Shown here in pieces: positions 11,267 to 22,272 of a stretch of 64,000 nt of DNA. Position numbers and translations under genes: made by a program. A model generated the notes under the pieces. It saw only the letters and a program-made list of their open reading frames with translations, did not search any database and was not told where the DNA came from. This stretch comes from Sophora flavescens (Eukaryota > Streptophyta > Magnoliopsida > Fabales > Fabaceae): NCBI GenBank assembly GCA_030762895.1, contig CM061064.1, forward strand, positions 135,887,847 through 135,951,846, given 5' to 3'. How positions within the stretch are numbered: the stretch's first letter is position 1; each line of letters opens with the position of its first letter.

Positions 11267-12072
11267 TGATGCAAACCAAGAATGATATCAAATTTAAGGC
11301 CAAATTGATCTTTGGTGAAAATTTTATTTTCATTAATGATGAACCCGTATACTTGTTTTGGCTGTATCTTAAGCTACAGATCTCTGATTGATGTGTTTTT
11401 TTGGTTCGTTTGAAAGCTAATGAAATATCTACAAATTGTATTTCAAGATGCTTGACCAGATTCGGCTTTTATCATGGAGAAAAACGGAATGGAAGTTTAA
11501 TATGAATATTTGGACGAGTTTGAGCTTCAAAGGAGGGTGATTTTGGCTTGCATGCCTAAGCAACTCCCTTATAAAAGTTATGGATCATTTTTATTATTTT
11601 TCGAATGTATGGTAGTAACTCCAATTAGTGGAGAGTTAACTCTTTAAATAGCCACTTAGTAGATAGTAAATGTTTTTATTACTCCATTAGTGCAATAATT
11701 ATGTTTAGTTATTCTAGGGGTTACGTCATCTTATGATGACCTTTAGTAAGCCTTCTCTTGGCAGACACAATTCCCTATCAGTACACACCTACTAAATGAT
11801 GAAATACAACTTTGAGTTCAATTTGGATTTGATTCCAATTTTGAGAGTGTTTTGCCTCTCTTAGGTTCTTTATTGAACCAACCCTTTGATCTTATCAAGT
11901 GTCCAAGACCCTTCTGGCGATCCTCGCCTTGGCTTATTAAATCCCCTTGGATTTGTGGCACCTACCTACCATTCCTTATCCTGTTTATTTTTGTATTTCT
12001 CTTCTTCATATTTTGGTTGGTCACTCAAGGATAGATCCGAAAATTTACATGTTCATGTCTAGAATCATATCA
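11267..12072 (+). repeat. Array LTR B (complete, 806 bases)
   Basis: Complete LTR with TGAT...ATCA ends. The likely TATA region is CCCTATCAGTACACACC (TATATGTACAC in other copies) near 11770-11790. Open frames inside (for example 11852-12034) recur in all LTR copies but have no coding signature. Confidence 0.88.
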
Positions 12073-12162
12073 CGTGGTATCTAGAGTCATCCTTCCTAGA
12101 GTGACTTTTGATTTTGTTTTTCAATTTTTTCGAAAGTTTGAGTTTTTCTTAGTGGGTTCTTC

Positions 12163-12660
12163 ATGGAGTCACTAATGAAGAAAAATGATGCCAAGCAGAG
12201 GGAGGACCTTTTCTATTCTAGATGCTATGTGAAGGACAATATATGTAGCTTGCTTATTGATAGAAAGGGTTACATCAACCTAGCTAGTACCACCATGGTG
12301 CAAAAGTTGGGACTTCCTCATATAGAGCATCGACAACCGTATGTCATTTGGAGCATCCCGGAGTTTAGTGATCTCGGTGACGTGATGGTGAACAAACAAG
12401 TACAAGTATCGTTCCGGATTGGGAGATATGAAGATGAGGAGTTATGTGATGTGGTGCTCATGGAAACGAGGCACTTGTTACTTGGCCGTCCTTGGAGGGT
12501 TGAACGACAGTCGAGATATGATTTCAACAACAACAAGTACTCATTTGTATTTAATAATCATAAAATTACTCTTAGGCCACTGTCACCAAAACAAGTGTAC
12601 GAATATCAAATGCACTTGAAAGAAGAGAGTGAGAAAAGAAAAATGAGTGAGAAAAAATAA
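12163..12660 (+). CDS. Array unit 2: uninterrupted protease-like protein, 165 residues
   Basis: The best-preserved copy of the unit's first ORF. It starts 90 bases after LTR B. Residues about 15-125 match the retropepsin region of plant Ty3/gypsy pol in order: REDLFYSRCYVKDNICSLLI, LASTTMVQKLGLP, VSFRIGRYEDEELCDVV and HLLLGRPWRVERQ. The catalytic D-T/S-G of the family is replaced by D-R-K-G (ICSLLIDRKGYINL), so proteolytic activity is not expected. The C-terminus is basic (KRKMSEKK) and stops at a TAA directly after an A-run; the stop is at the same place in units 1, 2, 3 and 6. It is encoded without gag, which is odd for a protease. The role is unknown; it may simply be a relic. Confidence 0.7.
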   Translation: MESLMKKNDAKQREDLFYSRCYVKDNICSLLIDRKGYINLASTTMVQKLGLPHIEHRQPYVIWSIPEFSDLGDVMVNKQVQVSFRIGRYEDEELCDVVLMETRHLLLGRPWRVERQSRYDFNNNKYSFVFNNHKITLRPLSPKQVYEYQMHLKEESEKRKMSEKK

Positions 12661-12663
12661 AGG

Positions 12664-13166
12664 AAGGGGGTTCGGTGAATGAGGAAAAGAAAGAGGTAAA
12701 AGTTGAGAGTATATTTGAAGAGATAGAAAAGAATGATGAAAGAACGGAAAAGAATGAGGAAAAATAAAAATATGAGAGCAAGAAAGAAAGTGAGGTAAAA
12801 AAAGAAAACTAGAATACTTGTTTTGATGCTATTCCTAATTCTTTGCCTACTTGTGTTGATTCTCTTTTGAAGGAAATTGAGTTTGTTCCTCCAAAGGAAG
12901 CTTGCAAGACATTCAATGAAAATGAAGATTTGATTCCAAAGAAAGCTTGCAAGACAACAGGTGTAATTGAAGATTTAATCCCAAAGGAAGTACCCCATGC
13001 TTCGGGAAATTGCATGGCCTCTCAATATTATTTTGTTCATTTGGTTCATAATCACAACAATTTTGAGGAATGTGTTGGGATGTGGATTGTACAAGATGGA
13101 AATGTGTTATGCCTACTTGCTACATTTGATGATTTCTATCAATTTCCCTTTGACCCTGGAGGATAA
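12664..13166 (+). pseudogene. Array unit 2: Glu/Lys-rich second frame
   Basis: After the stop at 12660 a Glu/Lys-rich reading frame follows in another phase, with a few stops here (for example near 12766 and 12811), then an open piece 12843-13166. The latter contains PTCVDSLLKEIEFVPPKEAC, two near-repeats of EDLIPKEACKTT type, a conserved HLVHNHNNFEECVGMW block and CLLATFDDFYQFPFDPGG. This region is shared by all units and ends just before the polypurine tract. I do not recognise a family. It is probably spacer plus pol-terminus remains of the parent gypsy element. Confidence 0.5.
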
Positions 13167-13222
13167 AGATGATTCCTTTACGCAATAAATTTGAGGTCGA
13201 ATTCTCTTCAAGAGGGAGGGAA

Positions 13223-14015
13223 TGACGCAAACGAAGAATGGCCAAATTGAACTTTGATGAAAATTTTATTTTCACTAATGATGAACCCGTATACTTGTTT
13301 TGGCAGTATCTTGAGCTACAGATCTGCGATTGACGTGTTTTTTGTACGTTAGAAAGCTAATGAAATTATCTACAAATTGTATTTCAAGTCACTTGACCAG
13401 ATTCGGCTTTTATCATGGTGAAAAACGGGCTAGAATTTTAATACGAATATTTAGATGAGTTTGAGCTTCAAAGGAGGGTGACTTTTGGCTTGCATGCCTA
13501 AGTAAGTCCTTTTTAGAAGTTATGGATCATTTTTATTATTTTGCTTAAGTATGGTAGTAACTCCAATTAGTGGAGAGTTAAGTCTTTAATTTGCCACTGA
13601 GTGGATAGTAAATGTTTTTATTACTCCATTAGTGCAATAGTTATGTTTAGTTATGCTAGGGGTTACGTCATCTTATGATGACCTTTTGTAAGCCTTCTAT
13701 TGGCAGCCCCAATTCCCTATATGTACACAACCACTACATGATGAAATACAACTATGAGTTCAATTTGGATTTGATTCCAATTGTGAGAGTGTTTAGCCTC
13801 TCTTAGGCTCTTTGTTGAACCAACCCTTTGATCTTATCAAGAGTCCTAGACACTTGTGGCAATCCTCACCTTGGCTTATCAAATCCCCTAGGATTTGTGG
13901 CGCCTACCTACCATTCATTATCTTGTCCATTTTTGTATTTCTTCATCTTCATATTTTGGTCGGTCACTCTAGAATAGATCCAAAAATTTAATTGTTCCTT
14001 TCTAGGATCATATCA
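13223..14015 (+). repeat. Array LTR C
   Basis: 793 bases, TGACGC to ATCA. It is diverged from LTR B by scattered point changes. The primer-binding site after it reads TGGTAACTAGAGCC, one change from the others. Confidence 0.88.
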
Positions 14016-14104
14016 TGTGGTAACTAGAGCCATCCTTCCTAGAGTGACTTTTGATTTTGTTTTTCAAATATCTGGAAGTTTGAATTTTTCTTAGTGGGTT
14101 TTTC

Positions 14105-14599
14105 ATGGAGTCACTAATGAAGAAAAATGATGGCAAGCAAAGGGAGGATCTTTTCTATTTTAGATACTATATGAAGGACAAGATATGTAGCTTGCTTATT
14201 GATGATTAGGGTTACATCAACCTAGCTAGTACCACCATGGTGCAAAATTTGAGACTTCCTCTTATAGAGCATCCACAACCGTATGTCATTTGGAGCATCC
14301 CGGAGTTTAGTGATCTCGGTGACGTGATGGTGAACAAACAAGTTCGAGTATCGTTCCGGATTGGGAGATATGAAGATGAGGTGTTATGTGATGTGGTGCC
14401 CATGGAAACGAGGCACTTGTTTCTTGGCCGTCCTTGGAGGGTTGAACGACAAGAGAGATATGATGTCAACAACAAGTACTCATTTCTATTTAATAATCAC
14501 AAAATTAATGTTAGACCACTGTCACCAAAACAAGTGTCTGAAGATCAAATGCAATTGAAAGGAGAGAGTGAAAAAAGAAAAATGAGTGAGAAGAAATAA
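14105..14599 (+). pseudogene. Array unit 3: protease-like ORF with stop at the active-site position
   Basis: Same ORF as unit 2 but with a TAG at 14207-14209 just after the former catalytic Asp. The rest, 14237-14599, stays open for 120 codons (VSFRIGRYEDEVLCDVV, GRPWRVERQ) to the conserved TAA. The Glu/Lys-rich frame and the CVDSLLKEIEF region follow at about 14615-15110 with several stops. Confidence 0.75.
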
Positions 14600-15159
14600 A
14601 GGAAGATGGTTCGGTGAATGAGGAAAAGAAAGAGTTAAAAGTTGAGAGTATATTTGAAGAGATAGAAAAGAAAGATGAAAGTATGGAAAAGAATGAGGAA
14701 AAATAAAAATATGAGAGCAAAAAAGAAAGTGAGGTGAAAAAAGAAAAGTTGAATACTTGTTTTGATGCTATTCCTAATTCTTTGCCTACTTGTGTTGATT
14801 TTCTTTTGAAGGAAATTGAGTTTGTTCCTCCAAAGGAAGCTTGCAAGACATTCCATTAAATCGAAGATTTGATTCAAAAGGAAGCTTGCAAGACAACCGG
14901 TGTAATTAAAGATTTAATCCCAAAGGAAGCACCCCATGCTTCAGGAACTTGAATGGCCTCTCAATATTATTTTGTTCATTTGGTTCATAATCACAACAAT
15001 TTTGAGAATGTGTTGGGATGTGGATTGTACAAGATGGAAATGTGTTATGCCTACTTGCTACATTTGATGATTTCTATCAATTTCCATTGACCCCGGAGGA
15101 TAAAGATGATTCCTTTAGGCAATAAATTCGAGGTCGAATTCTCTTCAAGATGGAGGGAA

Positions 15160-15905
15160 TGATGCAAACCAAGAATGGCCAAATTTATCTTTGATGAAAA
15201 ATTTATTTTCATTAATGATGAACCCGTATACTTGTTTTGGCTGTAGCTTGACCTACAAATCTGCGATTGACGCGTTTTTTGGTACGTTAGAAAGCTAATG
15301 AAATTATCTACAAATTGTAATGCAAGCCGCTTGACCAGATTCGGCTTTTATCATGGTGAAAAACGGGCTGAAATTTTAAAACGAATATTTGGACGATTTC
15401 GAGCTTCAAATGAGGGTGATTTTTATTATTTTGCTTAAGTATGGTAGTAACTCCAATTAGTGGAGAGTTAAGTCTTTAATTAGCTACTTAGTGGATAGTA
15501 AATGTTTTTATTACTCCATTAGTGCAATAGTTATGTTTAGTTATGTTAGGGGTTACGTCATCTTATGATGACCTTTTGTAAGCCCTCTCTTGGCAGCCCC
15601 AATTCCCTATATGTACACTCCTACTACATGATGAAATACAACTTTGAGTTCAATTTGGATTTGATTCCAATTGTGAGAGTGTTTAGCTTCTCTTAGGTTC
15701 TTTGTTGAACCGACCCTTTGATCTTATCAAGAGTCCAAGACACTTGTGGCGATCCTCACCTTGGCTTATCAAATCCCCTTGGATTTGTGGTTCCTACCTA
15801 CCATTCCTTATCTTGTCCATTTTTGTATTTCTTCTTCTTCATATTTTGGTTGGTCACTCTAGAATAGATCCAAAAATTTACATGTTCCTTTCTAGGATCA
15901 TATCA
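15160..15905 (+). repeat. Array LTR D
   Basis: 746 bases, TGATGC to ATCA. A deletion of about 60 bases near 15415 removes the stretch TTTTGGCTTGCATGCC that is present in LTRs B, C, F and G. Confidence 0.88.
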
Positions 15906-15995
15906 TGTGGTATCTAGAGTCATCCTTCCTAGAGTGACTTTTGATTTTGTTTTTCAATTTTTCCGGAAGTTTGAATTTTTCTTAGTAGGTTCTTC

Positions 15996-16447
15996 ATGGA
16001 CTCGCTAATGAAGAAAAATGATGCCATGCAGAGGGAGGATCTTTTCTGTTCTAGATGCTATGTGAAGGACAATATATGTAGCTTGCTTATTGATAGAAAG
16101 GGTTACATCAACCTAGCTAGTACCACCATGGTGCAAAAGTTGGGACTTCCTCTTATAGAGCATCCACAACCTTATGTGATTTGGAGCATCCCGGAGTTTT
16201 GTAATCTCGGTGACGTTATAGTGACCAAGTAAGTACGCGTATCGTTCCATATTGGGATATATGAAGATGAGGTGTTATGTGATGTGGTGCCCATGGAAAC
16301 GAGACACTTGTTACTTGGTCGTCCTTGGAGGGTTGAACGACAAGCGAGATATGATGTCAACAACAACAAGTACTCATTTGTATTTAATAATCGTAAAAGT
16401 ACTCTTAGACCACTGTCACCAAAACAAGTGTATGAAGATCAAATGCA
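15996..16447 (+). pseudogene. Array unit 4: protease-like ORF, stop and CACTA-linked deletion
   Basis: The ATG at 15996 opens the usual protein, with a TAA... the frame stops at 16230-16232 (CCAAGTAAGTA). The remaining part continues to QVYEDQMQ at 16447. There it is fused to the tail of a CACTA transposon and the whole Glu/Lys-rich second frame of this unit is missing. The unit resumes only at 17101 with the end of the internal region and its polypurine tract. Confidence 0.78.
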
Positions 16448-17100
16448 GTCGGTGGTACGGGTGCTGAGGATGATTGGGTTCCTCCACCTCCCCCTCATCA
16501 TGACTGATTTTTTTTTTCATTTTTTGACTTTAAACGATTCTTGTACGACACTTCGGATTATTTTTTTATATATATATTCATTATTTCTTATGATTGTATA
16601 TTTCATTAGTAATTTGGTGTGTTTTATTAGTAATTTTGCTAAACATTAAAGAAAAACAAAAAAAATATTATTTTAAAAATTAAATTTAAAAAAAATTAAT
16701 TAAATCCAGTTTAACGACCGAGTTAGAAACCAATAATTCGGTAGCTAAACTTTAATTAACATTAAAAGATTGTGGTCTAGCGATCGAAAATCGATCGCTA
16801 ATATAGGTTAACAGCACCAACATTAGCGACCGAACTAGCAACCGATTATCGGTCGCTTAAAATGGTTATCCAAACAGTGCGACCAACCCTGTAGCGACCG
16901 TTTTTTATTATTTAGTGACCAAAGTTACGGTCACCATTTAGCGACCGAATTAATATTTCGGTCTCTAAAATCTTAGCGACCATGTTATCAGTCACCACCA
17001 ATAATCGGTCTCTAATTCGATCGCTAAATTAAATAGCGACCGAATTAGAAAGTTTAGCGACCGAATTTGCAGGTCGCTAAACAGTTGATTTTTTGTAGTG
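16447..17100 (+). mobile_element. CACTA (En/Spm-type) transposon remnant, one end
   Basis: The right boundary at 17100 reads TTTTTTGTAGTG, the inverse of the canonical CACTACAAAAAA terminus. Between about 16710 and 17090 there are many direct and inverted copies of TAGCGACCGA / TCGGTCGCTA, typical subterminal transposase-binding repeats. At 16448-16507 a short frame ending in a Pro-rich tail (DDWVPPPPPHHD then TGA) looks like the last residues of the transposase. The other terminus is missing: a single deletion appears to have removed most of the transposon and the adjacent part of array unit 4. CTT at 17101-17103 is the expected 3-bp target copy. Confidence 0.82.
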
Positions 17101-17147
17101 CTTTAGGCAATAAATTCGAGGTCGAATTCTCCTCAAGAGGGAGGGAA

Positions 17148-17777
17148 TGATGCAAATCAAGAATGTTATCCAATTTAAGGCCAAATTGATCTTTGATGAA
17201 AATTTTATTTTCAATAATGATGAACCCGTATACTTGTTTTGACTGTATCTTGAGCTACATATCTCCGATTGATGTGTTTTTTGGTTCGTTTGAAAGATAA
17301 TGAAATATCTACAAATTGTATTTCAAGCCTCTTGACCAGTTAAGTCTTTAATTAGCCACTTAGTGGATAGTAAATGTTTTTATTACTCCATTAGTGCAAT
17401 AGTTGTGTTTAGTTATGCTAGGAGTTACGTCATCTTATGATGACCTTCACTAAGCCTTCTCTTGGAAGACCCAATTCCCTATAAGTACACACCTACTAAA
17501 TGATGAAATACAACTTTGAGTTAAATTTGGATTTTTTTCCAATTGTGAGAGTGTTTAGCCTCTCTTAGGTTCTTTATTGAACCAACCATTTGATATTATC
17601 AAGAGTCCAAGACCCTTCTAACGATCCTCACCTTGGCTTATCAAATCCCCTTGGATTTGTGGCGCCTACCTACCATTCCTTATCTTGTCTATTTTTGTAT
17701 TTCTTCTTCTTCGTATTTTGGTTGGTCACTCAAGGATAGATCCGAAAATTTACATGTTCCTTTCTAGGATCATGTCA
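17148..17777 (+). repeat. Array LTR E (internally deleted)
   Basis: 630 bases, TGATGC to GTCA. About 180 bases are missing at 17338, where CTTGACCAG is joined to TTAAGTCTTTAATTAGCC. The primer-binding site after it is altered (TGGTATGTAGTGCC). Confidence 0.85.
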
Positions 17778-17867
17778 TGTGGTATGTAGTGCCATCCTTC
17801 CTATAGTGACTTTTGATTTTGTTTTTCAATTTTTCAGGAAGTTTGAATTTTTCTTAGTGGGTTATTC

Positions 17868-20800
17868 ATGGAGTCACCAATGAAGAAAAATGATGCCAAG
17901 CAGAGGGAGGATCTTTTCTATTCTAGATGCTGTGTGAAGGACAATATATGTAGCTTGCTTATTGATAGAAAGGGTTACATCAACCTAGCTAGTACCACCA
18001 TGGTGCAAAAGTTGGGACTTCCTCTTATAGAGCATCCAGAACCGTATGTCATTTGGAGCATCCAAGAGTTTAGTGATCTCGGTGACGTGATGGTGAACAA
18101 ACAAGTAAGAGTATCGTTCTATATTGGGAGATATGAAGATAAGGTGTTATGTGATGTGGTGCCCATGGAAACGAGGCACTTGTTACTTGGGCGTCCTTGG
18201 AGGGTTGAACGACAAGCGAGAAATGATGTCAACAACAACAAGTACTTGTAACACTCCATTTTCTCTCATAAATAACCTTAATATATTTATATATATATGA
18301 CATATATGTTTGAATATGGTTTTTAGATTGTTCTTGGCATCTAAGTTCATTTTTGGAAAGTTTAGCCTTACAAAGACTAAAACCTTTTAGAGTCCTAGTA
18401 ACATGTTTCACCGTTTTGGTCATATATTGAGGTCTAGATGTCCGATATAGGTGATCTTTGTGGCATTGGAAATATAAGAGAATTTTATACAACTTTAATG
18501 AAGAGATATAAATCAAATTCAGAAGTTTAGGTTGTCAAAAATAATCAATTGTGGAGAAGGCCAGCTTGTGCGGATTTTGGATATACCTCCACTAATTTGG
18601 GCCTATCTCACCCATTTCAAACCCAAATTAAGTATATGAGCACTACTTGGAAAGCTTATTTGAAGATACATCTGTTAGGATTGAATTGATTTCGAAATAT
18701 TGGTCAGAGATATCATTTATGTGTTAGGTGAAAAGTGAAGGAATCATATGGCATAATTAGTGCAAGATTAGGTGGGATAATTAGTGCAATGCTTTTTGTT
18801 TCATTCTTTTTGACTCACCAACCCCACCAACCATCCCACAATCAGATAACACCTCAAAACAACTCATAGTGGAGTAAAATATGGAGTGATTTATGGATTA
18901 GTGGAGCCCATCATGAAAGAAAAACCAATAATCAAGGTTTAGTGGGAGACAAAAGCAAGAACATTCACCAACCACGGAATATTAATTAGGCCACCAAGGA
19001 GCACGAATTTTGTGCAGATTTATAGAGTTTCTAAGCCTATATAAAGGATGGTTATTGATGCTTAAAGAGGAGAGAAGAAAGCTTAACCTATAGACCAAAA
19101 CAACCATTGCTGAAAACTTGAAACCTGGTGGAATAGTTTCGGTAAATCCTTCACTACTTCTACATATACCGTTGGATCTTGTTCCAAATTCATATAGAGT
19201 TCCTAGGCTTATATTACTTCATATCCAATGGTGTACATTTATGTTTAATCCATAAAGTGAGAGTTATTCATCTTATAAGTTTGATTTGAGTTCAACTCGG
19301 GTAGCTCCAGACCAGTCAACTTGAGAGGATCATCTTGTGCTCAGTAACCGTTGGATCTAGCTGAAACTTTTGCATAAGATAAATTAAAGGTATATCTTTA
19401 TTCTTATACCGTTCAAATTGGTAAAATAATGACTGGTTTGTGAGATATAAGGCAAACACAGTGGCGGATTTTGTGGTAATTGCTGCCGATTTTAAGTTCT
19501 TTACAATGTGCCTTTCACAATGTGTTTCGTAGGTGAATCTTGAAGCTCAGGGACCCTAGTGGATCTTATTTCTTCTTAAACGTGAACTTCAATCCAGGTA
19601 TGGGGAGAAGGGTAGTGTTTACATAGGCTTGGAGTTAGAGTAAAGTAAAAGGGGTCCCCATAACCCCGTATTTATGTGTTACTAAATGATTTTAATACGT
19701 ATGAGGTTGTGATTGTTGATTATAACATGTTAGTGGTCGTTGTTGGATATTTGATTATTCATGCTTATGTTCATAATGTTTGGTTTGGGATTATGTTGTT
19801 GCTGTTGTTGTTAATATGAATATGTTGACATAATAATGTGTTGGATAACGTTGTTGTTGTTATGACTGTTGATGGTTAAGTCTTGGGTGCTTATTGGCCC
19901 AAGCAACGTTATTGTTAAGTCTTGAGTACTTGTTGGTGCAAGCGGAGGTGGTGGCGTTGCCGTTGATTGCTGTTTGACATGCATTTCATTGGAGATGTTG
20001 TTGGGAGATGTTCGACATAGGGGAGATCGTCCGAGAGTAAGGCGATCCGACCATCCACGGTAGGTTACCCAAGGTTTGGTAAGCGGCCCCCCGTGATGAG
20101 GCATCCATGGTTTGGTGCGTTGGCTATCAATAGGGTCTACCCAAGGTTAGGTGGACTGCTGGTGTTGGTGTTTATTGGCCAATACGGATATGTAACTCCG
20201 AAGTCGTTCATCTTGAGTTAGCTGGATCCACATGCATAGTTGGAGTAGCGGAGTAGTTGGTGCCTTGCATTGCATAGCATATTCGATGATGTTGTTGTTG
20301 ATGTACGTTGATACATGCTAAAAACTATATGCCTATGTTGATGCCATGCTTGTATGATTTACTTTACTTCCTACCTCTATGATGATTATGTATACATGAA
20401 CTTACTCCCCTTCGTTTGTTGCTTGTGTTTGGCCTGAACGGCATTTGCAGAGAATGACGGGCAGCCCGGAGAGGAGTGACTCTGAGGAGCCGCCACTCAT
20501 AGTTAGGGCCTGCTTTTATGTTTTAATTCTTTTGGTTTAGATGTATTTCCGTTATACGGAAGGATTATACCAGCTCTGTATGTGACATCGGGGTTGGGTT
20601 TTATTATGATTATTTGCTTTAACTTACTTATTTCCGCGATTTTGAAACATGGTTCATGTGGGACTTTTCTACCCATGGACAACTCACTGAATTCTTATTC
20701 AGGTTATGCATGTCTGTTTAATTGACTTTTGGATTTTATGTCCTTTATCATGCGGGGTAGAAGGGTGTCACAATACTCATTTGTATTTAATAATCGCAAA

Positions 20801-20920
20801 ATTACTCTTAGACCACTGTCACCAAAACAAGTGTATGAAGATCAAATGCACTTGAAAGGAGAGAGTGAGAAAAGAAAAATGAATGAGAAAAAAAATAAAG
20901 GAAGAGGGTTCGGTGAATGA
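17868..20920 (+). pseudogene. Array unit 5: protease-like ORF split by a solo LTR
   Basis: Codons 1-126 (17868-18246) are open and match unit 2, including D-R-K-G at the old active site and HLLLGRPWRVERQ. At 18246 a 2.5-kb solo LTR interrupts the frame. The ORF resumes at 20778 (YSFVFNNRKITLRPLSPKQV) and continues to the end of the Lys-rich tail near 20898. Apart from the insertion and small changes in the A-run this copy was open. Confidence 0.8.
18247..20772 (+). mobile_element. Solo LTR of a large-LTR Ty3/gypsy element
   Basis: 2,526 bases, starting TGTAACACTCC and ending GGGTGTCACA, flanked by GTACT (18242-18246) and ATACT (20773-20777), a 5-bp duplication with one change. The TGTAACA...TGTTACA-type ends and the length fit the large LTRs of plant chromovirus-type gypsy elements. 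No primer-binding site, polypurine tract or protein-coding region is inside, so it is a solo LTR. A two-fold repeat of TTAAGTCTTGGGTGCTTATT type lies near 19876 and 19915, and ACCCAAGGTTTGG-type repeats lie near 20068 and 20140. Confidence 0.82.
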
Positions 20921-21031
20921 GGAAAAGAAAGAGTTAAAGTTGAGAGTATATTTGAAGAGATAGAAAAGAAGGATGAAAGTACGAAAAAGAATGATGAAAA
21001 CGAAAAATATGAGAGCAAAAAAGAAAGTGAG

Positions 21032-21403
21032 GTGAAAAAAGAAAACTTGAATACTTGTTTTGATGCTATTCCTAATTCTTTGCCTACTTGTGTTGATTCT
21101 CTTTTGTATGAAATTGAGTTTGTTCCTCCAAAGGAAGCTTGCAAGACATTCAATGAAATTGAAGATTTGATTCGAAAGGAAGCTTGCAACACAACGGGTG
21201 TAATTGAAGATTTAATCCCAAAGGAAGCACCCCATGCTTTGGGAACTTGCATGGCCTCTCAAAAGTATTTTGTTCATTTGGTTCATAATCACAACAATTT
21301 TGAGGAATGTGTTGGGATGTTGATTGTACAAGATGGAAATGTGTTATGCCTACTTGCTACATTTGATTATTTCTATCAATTTCCATTTGACCCCGGAAAA
21401 TAA
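21032..21403 (+). CDS. Array unit 5: second-frame ORF, 123 residues, longest copy
   Basis: The longest open version of the unit's second frame. It begins MKKENLNTCFDAIPNSL and contains TCVDSLLYEIEFVPPKEAC, tandem IEDLI-KEAC repeats, FVHLVHNHNNFEECVGM and CLLATFDYFYQFPFDPG. The upstream Glu/Lys-rich part (20919-21031) is partly open. No known domain is recognised. The repeated reading frame in several units may reflect recent amplification of one sequence rather than selection. Confidence 0.45.
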   Translation: MKKENLNTCFDAIPNSLPTCVDSLLYEIEFVPPKEACKTFNEIEDLIRKEACNTTGVIEDLIPKEAPHALGTCMASQKYFVHLVHNHNNFEECVGMLIVQDGNVLCLLATFDYFYQFPFDPGK

Positions 21404-21429
21404 AGATGATTCCTTTAGGGAGGGAATGA

Positions 21430-22018
21430 TATGAAGATGATTCCTCTCAAAAGTACGAGTATCGTTCCGGATTGGGAGATATGAAGATGATGTGTTATAT
21501 GATATGGTGCCCATGGAAACAAGACACTTTTTACTTGGCCGTCCTTGGAAGGTTGAACGACAAGCGAGATATGATGTTAACAACAACAAGTACTCATTTA
21601 TATTTAATAGTCGTAAAATTACTCTTAGACCACTATCACCAAAACAAGTATATGAAGATCCAATGCACTTGAAAGGAGAGAGTGAGAAAAGAAAATGAGT
21701 GAGAAAAAATAAAGGAAGAGGGTTCGGTGAATGAGGAAAAGAAAGAGGAAAAAGTTGAGAGTATATTTGAAGAGAAATAAAAGAAAGATGAAAGTATGGA
21801 AAAGAATGAGGAAAAAAGAAAAATGTGAGAGCAAAAAAGAAAGTAAGGTGAAAAAAGAAAACTTGAATAATTGTTTTGATGCTATTCCTAATTCTTTGCC
21901 TACTTGTGTTGATTCTCTTTTGAAGGAAATTGAGTTTGTTCCTCCAAAGGAAGCTTGCAAGACATTCAATGAAATTGAAGATTTGATTCCAAAGGAAGCT
22001 TCAAGACAACCGATGTAA
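21430..22018 (+). pseudogene. Array unit 6: 5'-truncated copy
   Basis: LTR and the 5' half of the unit are missing. At 21420-21455 the polypurine tract of unit 5 (GGGAGGGAATGAT) is joined, through a short filler ATGAAGATGATTCCTC, to the middle of the protease-like ORF (VSFRIGRYEDD equivalent). The filler resembles nearby AAAGATGATTCC, suggesting repair of a break by local templating. The rest of the ORF (21492-21698) and the Glu/Lys-rich frame (21731-22018) follow as in unit 1. Confidence 0.75.
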
Positions 22019-22272
22019 TTAAAGATTCAATCCCAAAGGAATCACCCCATGCTTTGGGAACTTAATGGCCTCTCAAAAGTATTTTGTTCATTTGGTTCAT
22101 AATCACAACAATTTTGAGGAATGTGTTGGGATGTTGACTGTACAAGATGAAATATGTTATGCCTGCATGCTACATTTGATGATTTCTATCAAATTCCATT
22201 TGACCCTGGAGGATAAAGATGATTCCTTTAGGCAATAAATTTGAGGTCGAATTCTCATCAAGAGGGATGGAA

